Assembly (NCBI RefSeq): GCF_014203225.1
Contig: NZ_JACHIO010000015.1
Coordinates: forward strand, 62,001 to 126,000
DNA: 64,000 bases
DNA from: Granulicella mallensis
GTDB taxonomy: Bacteria; Acidobacteriota; Terriglobia; Terriglobales; Acidobacteriaceae
Direction of reading: 5' to 3'
Positions 35,529 through 44,652 of the stretch are shown one piece after another. Below the pieces are notes generated by a model, which was given only the letters and a program-made list of their open reading frames with translations, did no database searches and was not told where the DNA came from. The position numbers and the translations under genes are program-made. Position 1 is the first letter of the stretch. Every line of letters begins with the position of its first letter.

Positions 35529-35861
35529 ATGGAGCTGAGCACTGAAAAGAGTGTTTGGATCGGGATGGTGGCAGTGAAACCACGTCCGGGGTCAGAAATC
35601 TTAAGCGGTAACGTGAGCGGGGCCTTCGTAAATGTTCTTACGTGGGCATCAGACCCACTTGAATTCAGAGAAAAAGCAAAAGAGCTTATGGATTATCTTG
35701 CTCTAGACCTGATCGGAGTGAAGGATGAAGAACCACTTAGCGAGCGGCAGAAAACAGGAGATATGGAACCCGATATAGTGCAGATAGCACTAGAAATGGA
35801 AGACAATCCACGGTCAATTAGGTACACGACCTTTCACACTTGGTCGGAAACGAACGCCTGA
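35529..35861 (+). CDS. Immunity-like small acidic protein
   Basis: The 110-residue soluble protein starts at ATG 35529 (GGGG 7 nt upstream; TTG 35517 is an alternative). It shows KSVWIGMVAVKPRPGSEILS, GAFVNVLTWASDPLEFREKA and DLIGVKDEEPLSERQKTGDM. I have seen this general type (W-I-G-x-V-x-V-K-P near the start, a D-x-E-P-L-S-E-R centre) among orphan genes beside polymorphic toxins, but cannot name the family. Like its neighbour it is AT-richer than the core genes and sits next to the infB terminator. Confidence 0.45.
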   Translation: MELSTEKSVWIGMVAVKPRPGSEILSGNVSGAFVNVLTWASDPLEFREKAKELMDYLALDLIGVKDEEPLSERQKTGDMEPDIVQIALEMEDNPRSIRYTTFHTWSETNA

Positions 35862-35910
35862 TGCATGAATGTGGCACCCGGCCAGGAGTTCCCCTTCAAA
35901 TCGTTGGTAA

Positions 35911-35948
35911 AAACAGAAAGGCCGGGATCGCTCCCGGCCTTTCTGTTT
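35911..35948. terminator. Bidirectional terminator downstream of infB
   Basis: AAACAGAAAGGCCGGGA (35911-35927) pairs perfectly with TCCCGGCCTTTCTGTTT (35932-35948) across TCGC. It ends the infB operon on the minus strand and the immunity-like gene on the plus strand. Confidence 0.9.
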
Positions 35949-35968
35949 GTGCTTGATGCGGTGATGAG

Positions 35969-38900
35969 TTACGCGTTAGCGGCTTCGGTCTCCCGTTCAG
36001 CGCGGGCTACTTCGTTCTCGCGGTCTTTGGCTTCTTTCAGGGCAGCCAGGTCGCGCTCTTTCTTGGCTTCCGCAGAGTTCTGGCCGAGTTCGGCAGCCAG
36101 CTTCTCCGTGGTGAAGGCCTCGATGATGTCGCCCGACTTGATGTCCTTGTAGCCGGCGAGATCGATACCGCACTCGACACCCTGACGCACTTCGCTGACA
36201 TCGTCCTTGACGCGCTTGAGCGAGGAGATCTTGCCCTTCCAGACCTCTTCTCCGTTGCGCAGCACGCGTACCTGGGCGTCGCGTTTGATGATGCCGTCTC
36301 GGACCACGCAGCCGGCGATCTGGCCGACCTTGGTGATCTTGAAGACCTGCAGCACTTCGGCGCGGCCAGCGTAGTTCTCCTTGTAGACCGGTTCGAGCAG
36401 GCCGAACATCGCCTTGGTGATCTCGTCCTGCAACTCGTAGATGATCGAGTGCAGACGAATCTCGACGTTCTCGCGCTCGGCAACCTCGGCCGACTTGCGG
36501 TCGGGCCGCACGTTGAAGCCGATGATGACGGCGTTCGACGCGGAGGCCAGCAGCACGTCCGACTCGGTGATGGCACCGACGCCCGAGTGCAGCACCTTGA
36601 CCCGTACCTTCTCGGTGGACATGCGCTGCATCGAGTCGGCCAGTACTTCGACCGAGCCCTGCACGTCGCCCTTGAGGATGAGGTTGAGGTCCTTGACGCC
36701 TGCCTGCTTGATCTGTTCGGCGAGGCCTTCGAGAGACACGCGCGAGCTCTTGGCAAGCTGCGCCTCGCGCTCCTTCATCTTGCGGTACTGCGCAATGCCC
36801 TTGGCCTTGTCGCGGTCCGCCATAACGAGGAACGTGTCGCCCGCATCGGGAATCGACTCGAGTCCGAGGATCTCGACCGGAGTCGAGGGACCGGCTTCGG
36901 TGATGGCCTGGCCACGATCGTTGAACATGGCGCGAACCTTGCCGAAGGTGTTGCCGACGATGTAGCTGTCGCCGATCTTCAGTGTGCCGTTCTGCACCAG
37001 GATGGAGGCGACCGCACCGCGGCCGCGATCGAGCTTGGCTTCGATGACCGTACCGACCGCTGGGCGCTCGGGTTGGGCCTTCTGTTCGTTGCTGTCGGCG
37101 ACGAAGCAGATCATCTCCTCGAGGTCGTCGAGGTGGAGGCGCTTCTTCGCGGAGACTTCTACGAACTCGGTGTTGCCACCCAGCGACTTGGCCTGAATAC
37201 CGCGTGCCGCGAGCTGCATCATGACCTTGCTCGGATCCGCTTCGGGCTTGTCGATCTTGTTCACCGCAACGATGATCGGCACCTTCGCCGCGTTGGCATG
37301 GTCGATCGCCTCAAGTGTCTGGGGCATCACGCCGTCATCGGCTGCGACCACGACCACGACGATGTCGGTGATCTTGGCGCCGCGAGCACGCATACGGGTG
37401 AAGGCCTCGTGACCCGGGGTATCGAGGAAGACGATCTCGCGCCCAAAGGCGGGAGAGTCGGGCTTGGTGACGTGAACCTTGTAGGCACCGATGTGCTGGG
37501 TGATGCCGCCGGCTTCGCCTGCTGCCACGTCCGTGGAACGGATGGCGTCGAGCAGGGAGGTCTTACCGTGGTCGACGTGACCCATGATGGTGACCACCGG
37601 AGCGCGAACCACTTCGACCATGTTCGAGGTGTCTTCGAGGAAGCCCTCGATGGCCTCGTTCTCAAGCTGTTCTTCCACCGTGATCACGGTGGCTTCGGCG
37701 CCGAACTGGCGCGAAACCTCCTTGACCAGTTCGCCGTCGAGCGACTGGTTGACGGTGACCATGACACCCTTCATCAGCAGGGTAGCGATGAGATCCTTGC
37801 CACGGATGTCCAGCTTTTCAGCGAGATCCTTGACCGAGATGCCTTCGGTGACCGTGATGGTCTTGGTGATCGGCACCTCGCCCATCGGAATCTGGGGCGC
37901 GCCGAAGCGTGGGTTGTAGCCCTTGAGGGCGACTTCCTTGTTCTTCTCGTAGCGTGGACCGCCACGGCCGCGCTGGCCGGGACGAGCCGGACGAGCGGGT
38001 GCCGGAGCGCCTTCCGCCGGGGGCAACATGCCACCAGGACCGCCGGGGCGTGGGCCGAAGCCGGGACGAGCAGGGAAGCCTGGACGGCCACCGGGAGCAA
38101 AGCCGGGACGTGCACCCGGAGCACCAGGGCCTCCGCCGGGACCGCCGGGGAAGGTACGGGTGGGATGCATCGGCCGCCGTGCGCCGGGAGCCATTGGGCG
38201 AGAGCCGGGACCACCAGGGCCGCCAGATCCCGCAGGACCGCTGCCGGGGCGCGGACGCTCGAAGATGGGGCGACGGACAGCACCGGGCATCACCGCCGGA
38301 GCGGTGTAGCTGGGCCGGGGACCGGTCTGCGGCATGACGACGCGGCGAACCGGAACTGCGGGAGCCGCAGGTGCTGCCTCGGGAACGGGAGCGGCAGCTT
38401 CTGCAGTTGCAGAAGCTACGACGGCTGCTGGTACGGCTGCTGGCTCTGGCTCAGAGGAAGGTGCGACAGGCTGCACAGGAGGAGCTGCTGCCACCACGGG
38501 GGCCGGTGGCGGTGTGGGAACGGCAGCGGGTCGCACGACAACCGGAGCGGCAGGCGGCGTGGAAGCCACCGCAGGTGCTGGCGTCGCGACAGCAGGTCTG
38601 GATACGAAGGGACTGCCTGCGGGCCGAGGCGGAGCCACGATGACAGGACCTGCCCCGCGGGGCAGGGGAACGATCCGCCGTGGGGCTGGAGCGCCCGGAG
38701 GGGTTGTCGCAGCAGGCGCGGGTGTGGGCGCGGGGGCTGGCGTCGGCGTCGGAGGTGGTGGGGCCGCAACGACTGCAACCGGAGGAGCAGGAGCGGCGAC
38801 AACCGCCACAGGGGGCGGTGTTGCAGGACGTGCTACGGCTACGACAGGGGCTGCGGAAACGGGAGCGGCCACTGCCACAGCGGGCCGCTGTGGCGGTGGG

Positions 38901-39193
38901 GCAGCCTTTGCGGCAGCCTCAGCCTGCTTGCGCTCCAGAATAGCCTTCAGCGCATCGCCGGGCTTGGAGACGTTCGCGAGATTGAAGGCAGGCTTAGTCT
39001 CGGCCATAGGCTTTGTCGCTGCGGAGCGTGCACCACGATTGAAGTACGCGCGAACTTTCTCAGCTTCATCTTCTTCGATGGAGCTCGAATGCGTCTTTTT
39101 CTCGGTAACGCCTACCGCTATCAGAGCATCGAGAATCGGTTTGCTCTTTACTTCCAGTTCCCGTGCAAGATCGTTAATTCGAACTTTGCTCAT
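35969..39193 (-). CDS. infB: Translation initiation factor IF-2
   Basis: IF-2 is the GTPase that places fMet-tRNA on the 30S subunit. The 1074-residue protein has an IF2_N start ([20 protein letters not shown]), a roughly 350-residue Ala/Pro/Val- then Gly/Pro/Arg-rich linker, a second IF2_N domain ([20 protein letters not shown]), the G domain with [19 protein letters not shown] and NKIDKPEA, and the C-terminal barrels. The linker repeats [10 protein letters not shown] and GGPGGPG-type text. It follows nusA and rimP on the same strand. The length exceeds that of E. coli (890 aa) because of the linker. Confidence 0.97.
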   Translation of the reverse strand: MSKVRINDLARELEVKSKPILDALIAVGVTEKKTHSSSIEEDEAEKVRAYFNRGARSAATKPMAETKPAFNLANVSKPGDALKAILERKQAEAAAKAAPPPQRPAVAVAAPVSAAPVVAVARPATPPPVAVVAAPAPPVAVVAAPPPPTPTPAPAPTPAPAATTPPGAPAPRRIVPLPRGAGPVIVAPPRPAGSPFVSRPAVATPAPAVASTPPAAPVVVRPAAVPTPPPAPVVAAAPPVQPVAPSSEPEPAAVPAAVVASATAEAAAPVPEAAPAAPAVPVRRVVMPQTGPRPSYTAPAVMPGAVRRPIFERPRPGSGPAGSGGPGGPGSRPMAPGARRPMHPTRTFPGGPGGGPGAPGARPGFAPGGRPGFPARPGFGPRPGGPGGMLPPAEGAPAPARPARPGQRGRGGPRYEKNKEVALKGYNPRFGAPQIPMGEVPITKTITVTEGISVKDLAEKLDIRGKDLIATLLMKGVMVTVNQSLDGELVKEVSRQFGAEATVITVEEQLENEAIEGFLEDTSNMVEVVRAPVVTIMGHVDHGKTSLLDAIRSTDVAAGEAGGITQHIGAYKVHVTKPDSPAFGREIVFLDTPGHEAFTRMRARGAKITDIVVVVVAADDGVMPQTLEAIDHANAAKVPIIVAVNKIDKPEADPSKVMMQLAARGIQAKSLGGNTEFVEVSAKKRLHLDDLEEMICFVADSNEQKAQPERPAVGTVIEAKLDRGRGAVASILVQNGTLKIGDSYIVGNTFGKVRAMFNDRGQAITEAGPSTPVEILGLESIPDAGDTFLVMADRDKAKGIAQYRKMKEREAQLAKSSRVSLEGLAEQIKQAGVKDLNLILKGDVQGSVEVLADSMQRMSTEKVRVKVLHSGVGAITESDVLLASASNAVIIGFNVRPDRKSAEVAERENVEIRLHSIIYELQDEITKAMFGLLEPVYKENYAGRAEVLQVFKITKVGQIAGCVVRDGIIKRDAQVRVLRNGEEVWKGKISSLKRVKDDVSEVRQGVECGIDLAGYKDIKSGDIIEAFTTEKLAAELGQNSAEAKKERDLAALKEAKDRENEVARAERETEAANA

Positions 39194-39365
39194 CCGTCCC
39201 TTTTCAGTTCCACTGCGCGCTTAGCTGTTCATATCAGCCTCATGTCGGAGTAGGTGTTGGTTCAAGGCTATTATCCCTTGAAATTTCAAATTTGTAGCCA
39301 TTGCCGACGACGTTTCTCTACGAAAAGCGTCGCCGGCCAGGCTTTGTGAGCGTGAATCGCAGCTG

Positions 39366-41000
39366 TTAACCACGGTCGCGCCCATCGTCGATGCCTTCGT
39401 CGGAAAACTCCTGGGCCTGATCCACCAGCTCATCTACGGTGTCGTTGTCCAGTTCGATGCCTTCTTCGCGAGCGTCGTTGGCATCATTTGCGTCGCTGTC
39501 GGATATTTCATCCTCAAGGTTTGCGATATCTTCGGTTGAAAATTCGTTGATTTCCTCGGCCCCGCCGTTATCGGAGGCTTCTGCTGCAAGGATCTCTTCC
39601 GGTGTCTGGCTCATGGAATGTATTGTGTCTCCTGCTTCATCGGATGCAGCAGCAGCGGCAACAGCTTCCTCGCCGGCGACCAGGGCAGGCTCGACGGGGG
39701 CGGGAACTGGCCGTTCTTCGCCTTCTTCGTACTGTCCGAAGTAGTGGCGAACGGCTACGGCGATCTTTTCGACCGTCTTGTCGCCGATGCCCGGGACCTC
39801 GCCCAGCTCTTCGGCGGTCATATCGGCGAGCGATTCGACCGTCGTGATGCCTGCCGCGATGAGCTTCTCCATGACGGACTCGCCCAGCTCGGTAACCTGT
39901 TCGATCGGCGTCGAAGGACCGCCGGTCATGGCCTGCATCTGCTGCTCGACCTCCTGGCGCTTCTCCTCTTCGCTCTTGATGTCGATCTTCCATTGCAGCA
40001 GCTTGGCCGCAAGGCGGACGTTCTGGCCCTTCTTGCCGATGGCCAGGGAGAGCTGAGTGTCGTCGACGATGACTTCGAGCTGCTTCTCAGCCAGGTCGGT
40101 GATTGAGACGCGCGAGACCTTGGCGGGCTGCAGAGCCTTCTCGGCGAAGGTCGTGATCTCCTCCGAGTACTCGATGATGTCGATCTTCTCGCCGCGCAAC
40201 TCGCGGATGATCGACTGCACGCGCATACCCTTCATGCCGACGCAGGCGCCGACCGGGTCGACGTCCTTGTCGCGGGAGACGACGGCGATCTTGGTGCGCT
40301 CGCCGGCTTCGCGGGCGATGGCGCGGATGCTGACCGTGCCGTCGTAGATCTCGGGAACTTCGCTCTGGAAGAGCGACTGCACCAGTGCCGGCGCGGCGCG
40401 GGAGACGATGACCTGCGGGCCCTTGGCGGCGCGATCCACACGCAACAACACCACGCGGACGCGCTCGGCGACCGAAAACTGCTCCAGCCGCGACTGCTCG
40501 CGCTTGGGCATGCGGGCCTCGGCCTTGCCGAGGTCGAAGATCACGTCCATCGGCTCCAGGCGCTTGACGGTCGCAGTCAGGATCTCGCCGGCGCGGTGGG
40601 CGTACTCGTTGAACACGGTATCGCGCTCGGCTTCGCGGACCTTCTGGAAGATGACCTGCTTGGCCATTTGTGCGGCGATGCGGCCGAGCGGGGTGGTGTC
40701 CTTGTAGAAGCGCAGTTCGCCGCCGACTTCAACCTCGGGCGCGAGTTCGCGGGCCTGCTCCAGGGCAAGCTGGTTGTCGGCATCTTCGACGAGTTCGGGG
40801 GTCTCCACGACGGTCTTGAAGACATACGCGCGGATCTCGCCGGTTTCGCGGTCCATCTCGCCGCGCATGTTCTCTACGGTTTTGTAATACTTGCGCGTCG
40901 CCAGGGCGATCGCGTCTTCCACGGCGCCGACTACGATCTCCGGATCGATGCCTTTTTCGCGGCTCAACAACTCAATCGATTGATACAGGGGACTAGCCAT
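39366..41000 (-). CDS. nusA: Transcription termination/antitermination factor NusA
   Basis: The 544-residue protein has the polymerase-binding N-domain (MASPLYQSIELLSREKGIDP and onward), S1 (GEILTATVKRLEPMDVIFDL), KH1 and KH2 (VGACVGMKGMRVQSIIRELR; LSLAIGKKGQNVRLAAKLLQ), and a helix-hairpin-helix segment (EELGEVPGIGDKTVEKIAVA, about 395-414). It ends in a tail of about 100 residues rich in Asp and Glu (SDANDANDAREEGIELDNDT). The acidic tail resembles acidic repeats in shape but not in fold. It lies between rimP and infB, the standard order. Confidence 0.96.
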   Translation of the reverse strand: MASPLYQSIELLSREKGIDPEIVVGAVEDAIALATRKYYKTVENMRGEMDRETGEIRAYVFKTVVETPELVEDADNQLALEQARELAPEVEVGGELRFYKDTTPLGRIAAQMAKQVIFQKVREAERDTVFNEYAHRAGEILTATVKRLEPMDVIFDLGKAEARMPKREQSRLEQFSVAERVRVVLLRVDRAAKGPQVIVSRAAPALVQSLFQSEVPEIYDGTVSIRAIAREAGERTKIAVVSRDKDVDPVGACVGMKGMRVQSIIRELRGEKIDIIEYSEEITTFAEKALQPAKVSRVSITDLAEKQLEVIVDDTQLSLAIGKKGQNVRLAAKLLQWKIDIKSEEEKRQEVEQQMQAMTGGPSTPIEQVTELGESVMEKLIAAGITTVESLADMTAEELGEVPGIGDKTVEKIAVAVRHYFGQYEEGEERPVPAPVEPALVAGEEAVAAAAASDEAGDTIHSMSQTPEEILAAEASDNGGAEEINEFSTEDIANLEDEISDSDANDANDAREEGIELDNDTVDELVDQAQEFSDEGIDDGRDRG

Positions 41001-41123
41001 TCGTCTTCTCGTTTCTCTTCCGTATTTCGTTCTGGGTTCTCAGTCGTCAGTTCCAAGTCGTCAGTTGAAGGCCGATCCGCCTCTCCTGAGAACTGGAGAG
41101 CGGACTACCGACGGACTCTCTGC

Positions 41124-41705
41124 CTAAATCTCTGCTACCAGGTTTGCTTTTTCTACGTTCGCTAACGAAATTTCGACGGTCTGCGCCGTTAAAGTCTTCT
41201 TTGCCTTACCTTTTTGCTTTACAGCAGCCAGATCGAGGGTCAGATTCGTACCCTCGAAAGCAATCAACCGTCCTGTAAAGTGCCGGTTGCTGTCGACCGG
41301 CGAGAATGTCTGCACCTTCACCAAGCTGCCTTTAAACCGCTCGTAATCAGCGGCCTTCAGCAGCTTGCGCTCCAGGCCAGGAGAGCTGGTTTCAAGGGTG
41401 TACTCCGCGCCGGGAATCAGATCTTCCACGTCGAGCACGGTGCCGAAATCGCGGGCAAAGTTGGCGCAGTCTTCATGCGTCACGCCCGAGAGCATCTCTA
41501 CTCGGACACCTTTGGGCAGTCCGGCTTCTTCGTTGGATGCGGCTTCGGCGGCAAATTTAGCGCGAGCGGCGGCATCTTTTTCAAGAAACACCCGAAGCGT
41601 GCGATGTTTGGACCCGCCAGTGAACTCGAGGTCGACGACCTCAAGGCTGTGCGAGGCCGCGACGCGGTCGGCGGTGGCGCGAATTGTCTCTAACTGCAGG
41701 GCCAT
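41124..41705 (-). CDS. rimP: Ribosome maturation factor RimP
   Basis: RimP helps assemble the 30S subunit. The 193-residue protein starts at ATG 41705 (MALQLETIRA). It has the N-domain with SLEVVDLEFTGGSKHRTLRV (about 20-39), the VTHEDCANFARDFGTVLD motif, YTLETSSPGLERKL, and a C-terminal SH3-like domain (GSLVKVQTFSPVDSNRHFTG). Two short insertions (AAARAKFAAEAASNEEAGLP) are larger than in E. coli. The frame is open upstream to 41849 but that part has no RimP similarity. First gene of the rimP-nusA-infB unit. Confidence 0.93.
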   Translation of the reverse strand: MALQLETIRATADRVAASHSLEVVDLEFTGGSKHRTLRVFLEKDAAARAKFAAEAASNEEAGLPKGVRVEMLSGVTHEDCANFARDFGTVLDVEDLIPGAEYTLETSSPGLERKLLKAADYERFKGSLVKVQTFSPVDSNRHFTGRLIAFEGTNLTLDLAAVKQKGKAKKTLTAQTVEISLANVEKANLVAEI

Positions 41706-41955
41706 AGATCGTCTTGTGGTGCTTGGGTTTGCGGATGCTGTCACCGTTCCGCGAAAACCATATTTAGAGCAAACAAAAAGTGGGCTCTCGCCCACTCCTC
41801 TCTTCCGCCACTTTCCGGTATGCTCACGGCTGCTACAGCGGCAGAACAAATTCGTCTGCTTTAACGAGTGTAGGACGGAAACCGAGAAAATTCAAGGCGG
41901 GGGCGTCAGCGGGGTTTGGCGTCGAATAACATAGTGAGCAGGAAAGGGAGGCTCC

Positions 41956-42393
41956 ATGGCTGTGTCTACCCAACCCGTTGCTGCTCGTGTCCCCCCCGTT
42001 TCCGACTGGGGTGTGACCGAAGAACGCGTCGAGGAAGCCGTCCGGCGGATCATTGAGGCTGCGGATCCCTTGCGAATCGTAGTGTTCGGTTCGCGCGCCC
42101 GCGGAGACCATCGCGCAGACAGTGACCTGGATCTAGCCGTTATGGTCGAATCTTTGGAAGATACCCAGAAGGTGACATACCATACGCTCGAAGGCCGTCG
42201 TATGTCGGTCGACCTGCTGGTCTACTCGCGCGAACGCCACGAGAAGTTCTGTCGCTCGATCAATAGCGTGCACAGCTACATCGACAGAGAGGGAGTAGTT
42301 CTTTACGAACGCAATGCCAATCGATCCCCAAGCCGAACTGCTATTGCTCAAGTCAGCGGAAGATCGCGAGTGCCTGAACTATCCGCTGCCTAG
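41956..42393 (+). CDS. MNT-domain nucleotidyltransferase (HEPN/MNT antitoxin type)
   Basis: The 145-residue protein has the minimal nucleotidyltransferase signature GSRARGDHRADSDLDLAVM (about 51-69) and the third Asp in MSVDLLVYS. In HEPN/MNT pairs the MNT protein neutralises the HEPN RNase, in some cases by adenylylating it. AAAGGGAGG lies 8 nt before the start. The C-terminal 27 residues (after LYER) overlap the HEPN gene by 80 bp in another frame, which is more than usual and may be a stop-codon-loss extension. Confidence 0.85.
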   Translation: MAVSTQPVAARVPPVSDWGVTEERVEEAVRRIIEAADPLRIVVFGSRARGDHRADSDLDLAVMVESLEDTQKVTYHTLEGRRMSVDLLVYSRERHEKFCRSINSVHSYIDREGVVLYERNANRSPSRTAIAQVSGRSRVPELSAA

Positions 42394-42694
42394 CACCAGC
42401 TTTGGATATCACGCGTCGCAGGCGGTCGAAAAGTTGATGAAGGCTCTCATCTCTGCCCGAGGCGAGGTCTATCCCTTCACGCATGAACTCGAAAAGCTAC
42501 AGTCCCAATTGAAAAATGCAGGTGAAATCCTTCCTGCGCTGACATGCGAATTTGATGATCTGCAACCCTACGCGGTGTTGATTCGCTACGACGCGGCTAA
42601 AGAGCTTACAAGCGCGGAACGGGGCCGCTTCATCGAAACGGTGGATGTCCTCCGCAAGTGGATCGAAGCTCGCATTGCTGTCCTCAGCACATAG
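42314..42694 (+). CDS. HEPN-domain protein (partner of the MNT gene)
   Basis: The 126-residue helical protein shows the HEPN core YHASQAVEKLMKALISARGE (about 33-52), FTHELEKLQSQL and a C-terminal RYDAAKELTSAE. The R-x4-6-H catalytic motif of RNase HEPN toxins is not clear; the nearest is R50 with H58, too far apart. It may therefore be a substrate-binding or inactive form. It starts within the MNT gene and ends two bases before the DUF503 ATG, so it is probably cotranscribed with both. Confidence 0.82.
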   Translation: MPIDPQAELLLLKSAEDRECLNYPLPSTSFGYHASQAVEKLMKALISARGEVYPFTHELEKLQSQLKNAGEILPALTCEFDDLQPYAVLIRYDAAKELTSAERGRFIETVDVLRKWIEARIAVLST

Positions 42695-42696
42695 CC

Positions 42697-43032
42697 ATGC
42701 CCATCGCTACTCTCACCCTCGAACTCGCTATCGAACATGCCCAGTCCCTGAAAGACCGTCGACAAGTCGTCCGTTCTTTGAAGGACAAGCTCCGTCACGG
42801 CTTCAATATCTCGGTTGCAGAACTGGATGAAGCCGTCGTCTGGAACCGCGCAACCCTTGGGATTGCGGCGATCTCGGGCTCGCCGGCCTATCTGGCGGGG
42901 CAGCTCCGCGAGGTTGAGGAAGCCGCCCGGCGTCTGGCCGCAGGGTTGGGCGCGGAGATCGTAGATAGCTTTCTGGAGAGCGATGTCGTGCTGGACGCGC
43001 TGGATGCCGAGACGGATACTCAGACGGAATAA
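42697..43032 (+). CDS. DUF503 (YlxP-like) protein
   Basis: The 111-residue protein starts at ATG 42697. It has the family text IATLTLELAIEHAQSLKDRR, VVRSLKDKLRHGFNISVAEL (about 25-44) and ATLGIAAISGSPAYLAGQL. DUF503 proteins lie between infB and rbfA in many bacteria and are thought to act in ribosome maturation, although no activity is proven. Here rbfA follows 82 nt downstream, while infB is on the opposite strand. The MNT/HEPN pair lies directly upstream. Confidence 0.88.
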   Translation: MPIATLTLELAIEHAQSLKDRRQVVRSLKDKLRHGFNISVAELDEAVVWNRATLGIAAISGSPAYLAGQLREVEEAARRLAAGLGAEIVDSFLESDVVLDALDAETDTQTE

Positions 43033-43114
43033 CCTGCCAGATGCTGCTCCACACTGTCCTCTCGTGAACTTATGCTGAAATCGCCTCCAAAAGTGCTATT
43101 CTGCTTGGCTAGCC

Positions 43115-43528
43115 ATGCCTGAACAAAGAGCAAGAGATTATCACCGGGGCCGCGTCGTCAACACCTTCGCAGAAGAGATCACCGCCATGCTGGAAGGCGA
43201 GTTGAGCGACCCGCGAATCGCCCCCTGCCACGTCACCGAGGTCGTCCTCGCGCCGGGCGGGAAGAGCTGCCGTGTCTTCATCGCCGTTACCGGCAACGAG
43301 AAGGACGAAGCGGATACCCTCGCCGGTCTCATGACCGCGCGCGGCTTCATCCGTACCGAGATTCGCGATCGCATGGGGGTACGTCATGTGCCGGAGATCA
43401 CGTTTGCCATCGACCGCTCCGAGAAGATCAATGCCCGCATGGACGAACTATTGGGGCGTATGGAGAAGCGTCGCGCCAAACAGGCCAAGAAAAAAGCCGC
43501 GGCTGCACCGCCCGAGAGCAAGGACTAA
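43115..43528 (+). CDS. rbfA: Ribosome-binding factor A
   Basis: RbfA binds the 30S subunit late in 16S rRNA processing. The 137-residue protein has the single KH-like domain: RGRVVNTFAEEITAMLEGEL (about 10-29), DPRIAPCHVTEVVLAPGGKS, AGLMTARGFIRTEIRDRMGV (about 69-88) and PEITFAIDRSEK. A Lys/Ala-rich tail (KRRAKQAKKKAAAAPPESKD) follows. It is next to the DHH phosphoesterase gene, a common arrangement. Confidence 0.95.
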   Translation: MPEQRARDYHRGRVVNTFAEEITAMLEGELSDPRIAPCHVTEVVLAPGGKSCRVFIAVTGNEKDEADTLAGLMTARGFIRTEIRDRMGVRHVPEITFAIDRSEKINARMDELLGRMEKRRAKQAKKKAAAAPPESKD

Positions 43529-43539
43529 TCCCAAGATCA

Positions 43540-44544
43540 ATGGTCCACAGATCAATGGCCCACGAGGATTCGATCGCCGCACTGCTGTCCCTGCTTCATG
43601 CACGGGAGAGCTTTGTCGTGACCTCGCATGCCCGTCCTGACGGCGACGCCATCGGCTCGGCACTGGGTCTGATGCACCTGCTGGACGGCATGGGCAAGCG
43701 CGTCACCGTCGCCTTTGCAGACCCTATTCCCGTCATCTACCGCTGGCTTCCGGGTGTCGAGCGGATTCAGGTCGCGCTGCCGGTGGCCACCCCCATGCCG
43801 GACGCCGCTATTTTGCTCGAGTGCGACGGCTTTGAGCGCACCGGCTTCGAACGCCAGGCCTTCGACCGCATGGGAGCCGGGCTGACGATCAATATCGACC
43901 ATCACCTCAGCGGAAAGACCTTTGCCAGCTTCAACTGGATCGATCCCGAGGCCTGCGCCGTAGGGGCGATGATCTACGATCTCGCCGTCGCTTCCGGCAC
44001 CGAGATCACGGCGGACATGGCAACCTGCCTCTATACGGCGGTGCTGACCGACACGGGTTCGTTCACCTATCCCAGTACCATTGCCGCCACCTTTGCCCTA
44101 GTCGAGCACCTGGTCAAGCGTGGGGCGGATGCCAACAGGATCGCGCAGGCCGTGTATTTCTCCAATCCTCCCAGCAAGATACGGCTGCTGGGGGCGGCGC
44201 TCGGCAACATGCAGATCGAGGGTCCCGTCTCCTGGAGCTGGGTTACGCAGGCGGAGATGGCTCGCGCCGGTGCAGAGGTTGAGGACTGCGAAGGCGTGGT
44301 GAACTACCTGATCGGCATTGCCGGGGTAGATGCCGCGGTATTTCTGCGCGAGCTTCCCTCGCGGAAGGAGTTCCGTCTAAGTCTCAGGAGCAAAGGCGAA
44401 GTCGATGTCGCGCAGGTAGCCGAACGATTCGGTGGGGGCGGACATCGCAATGCCAGTGGATGCACTCTGGATGGCCCCCTGGATGAGGCGATCGAGCGCA
44501 TCGTGGCGGAATTACGGCCGGATCGCAGGCAGCCTGTTCACTGA
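43540..44544 (+). CDS. DHH/DHHA1 phosphoesterase (NrnA-like)
   Basis: The 334-residue enzyme has the DHH motifs SHARPDGDAIGSALGL (about 29-44), the Asp in LLECDGFERT, IDHHLSGKTFASFNW (DHH box, about 122-136) and TDTGSFTYPS. The C-terminal DHHA1 domain contains GGGGHRNASG. Homologs degrade nanoRNA and pAp. ATG 43540 and ATG 43555 are both possible starts; neither has a strong ribosome site. It lies 12 nt after rbfA and is probably cotranscribed with it. Confidence 0.9.
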   Translation: MVHRSMAHEDSIAALLSLLHARESFVVTSHARPDGDAIGSALGLMHLLDGMGKRVTVAFADPIPVIYRWLPGVERIQVALPVATPMPDAAILLECDGFERTGFERQAFDRMGAGLTINIDHHLSGKTFASFNWIDPEACAVGAMIYDLAVASGTEITADMATCLYTAVLTDTGSFTYPSTIAATFALVEHLVKRGADANRIAQAVYFSNPPSKIRLLGAALGNMQIEGPVSWSWVTQAEMARAGAEVEDCEGVVNYLIGIAGVDAAVFLRELPSRKEFRLSLRSKGEVDVAQVAERFGGGGHRNASGCTLDGPLDEAIERIVAELRPDRRQPVH

Positions 44545-44652
44545 GATTCCAGTAAGACAGGGAAGTCTGGTAGCCTAAATCTCGTCCCGGACTCGATCTG
44601 AAGGCAGGCCCATGGCAAACCTCCAGTCGGTTCAAAGCACTCTGACGAAATT

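Noticed and set aside
36449-39253. A 934-codon open frame on the plus strand across infB
   Set aside because: It is the antisense shadow of the GC-rich infB gene, whose Ala/Pro/Gly codons leave the opposite strand without stops. Its product is low-complexity, and it has no ribosome site.
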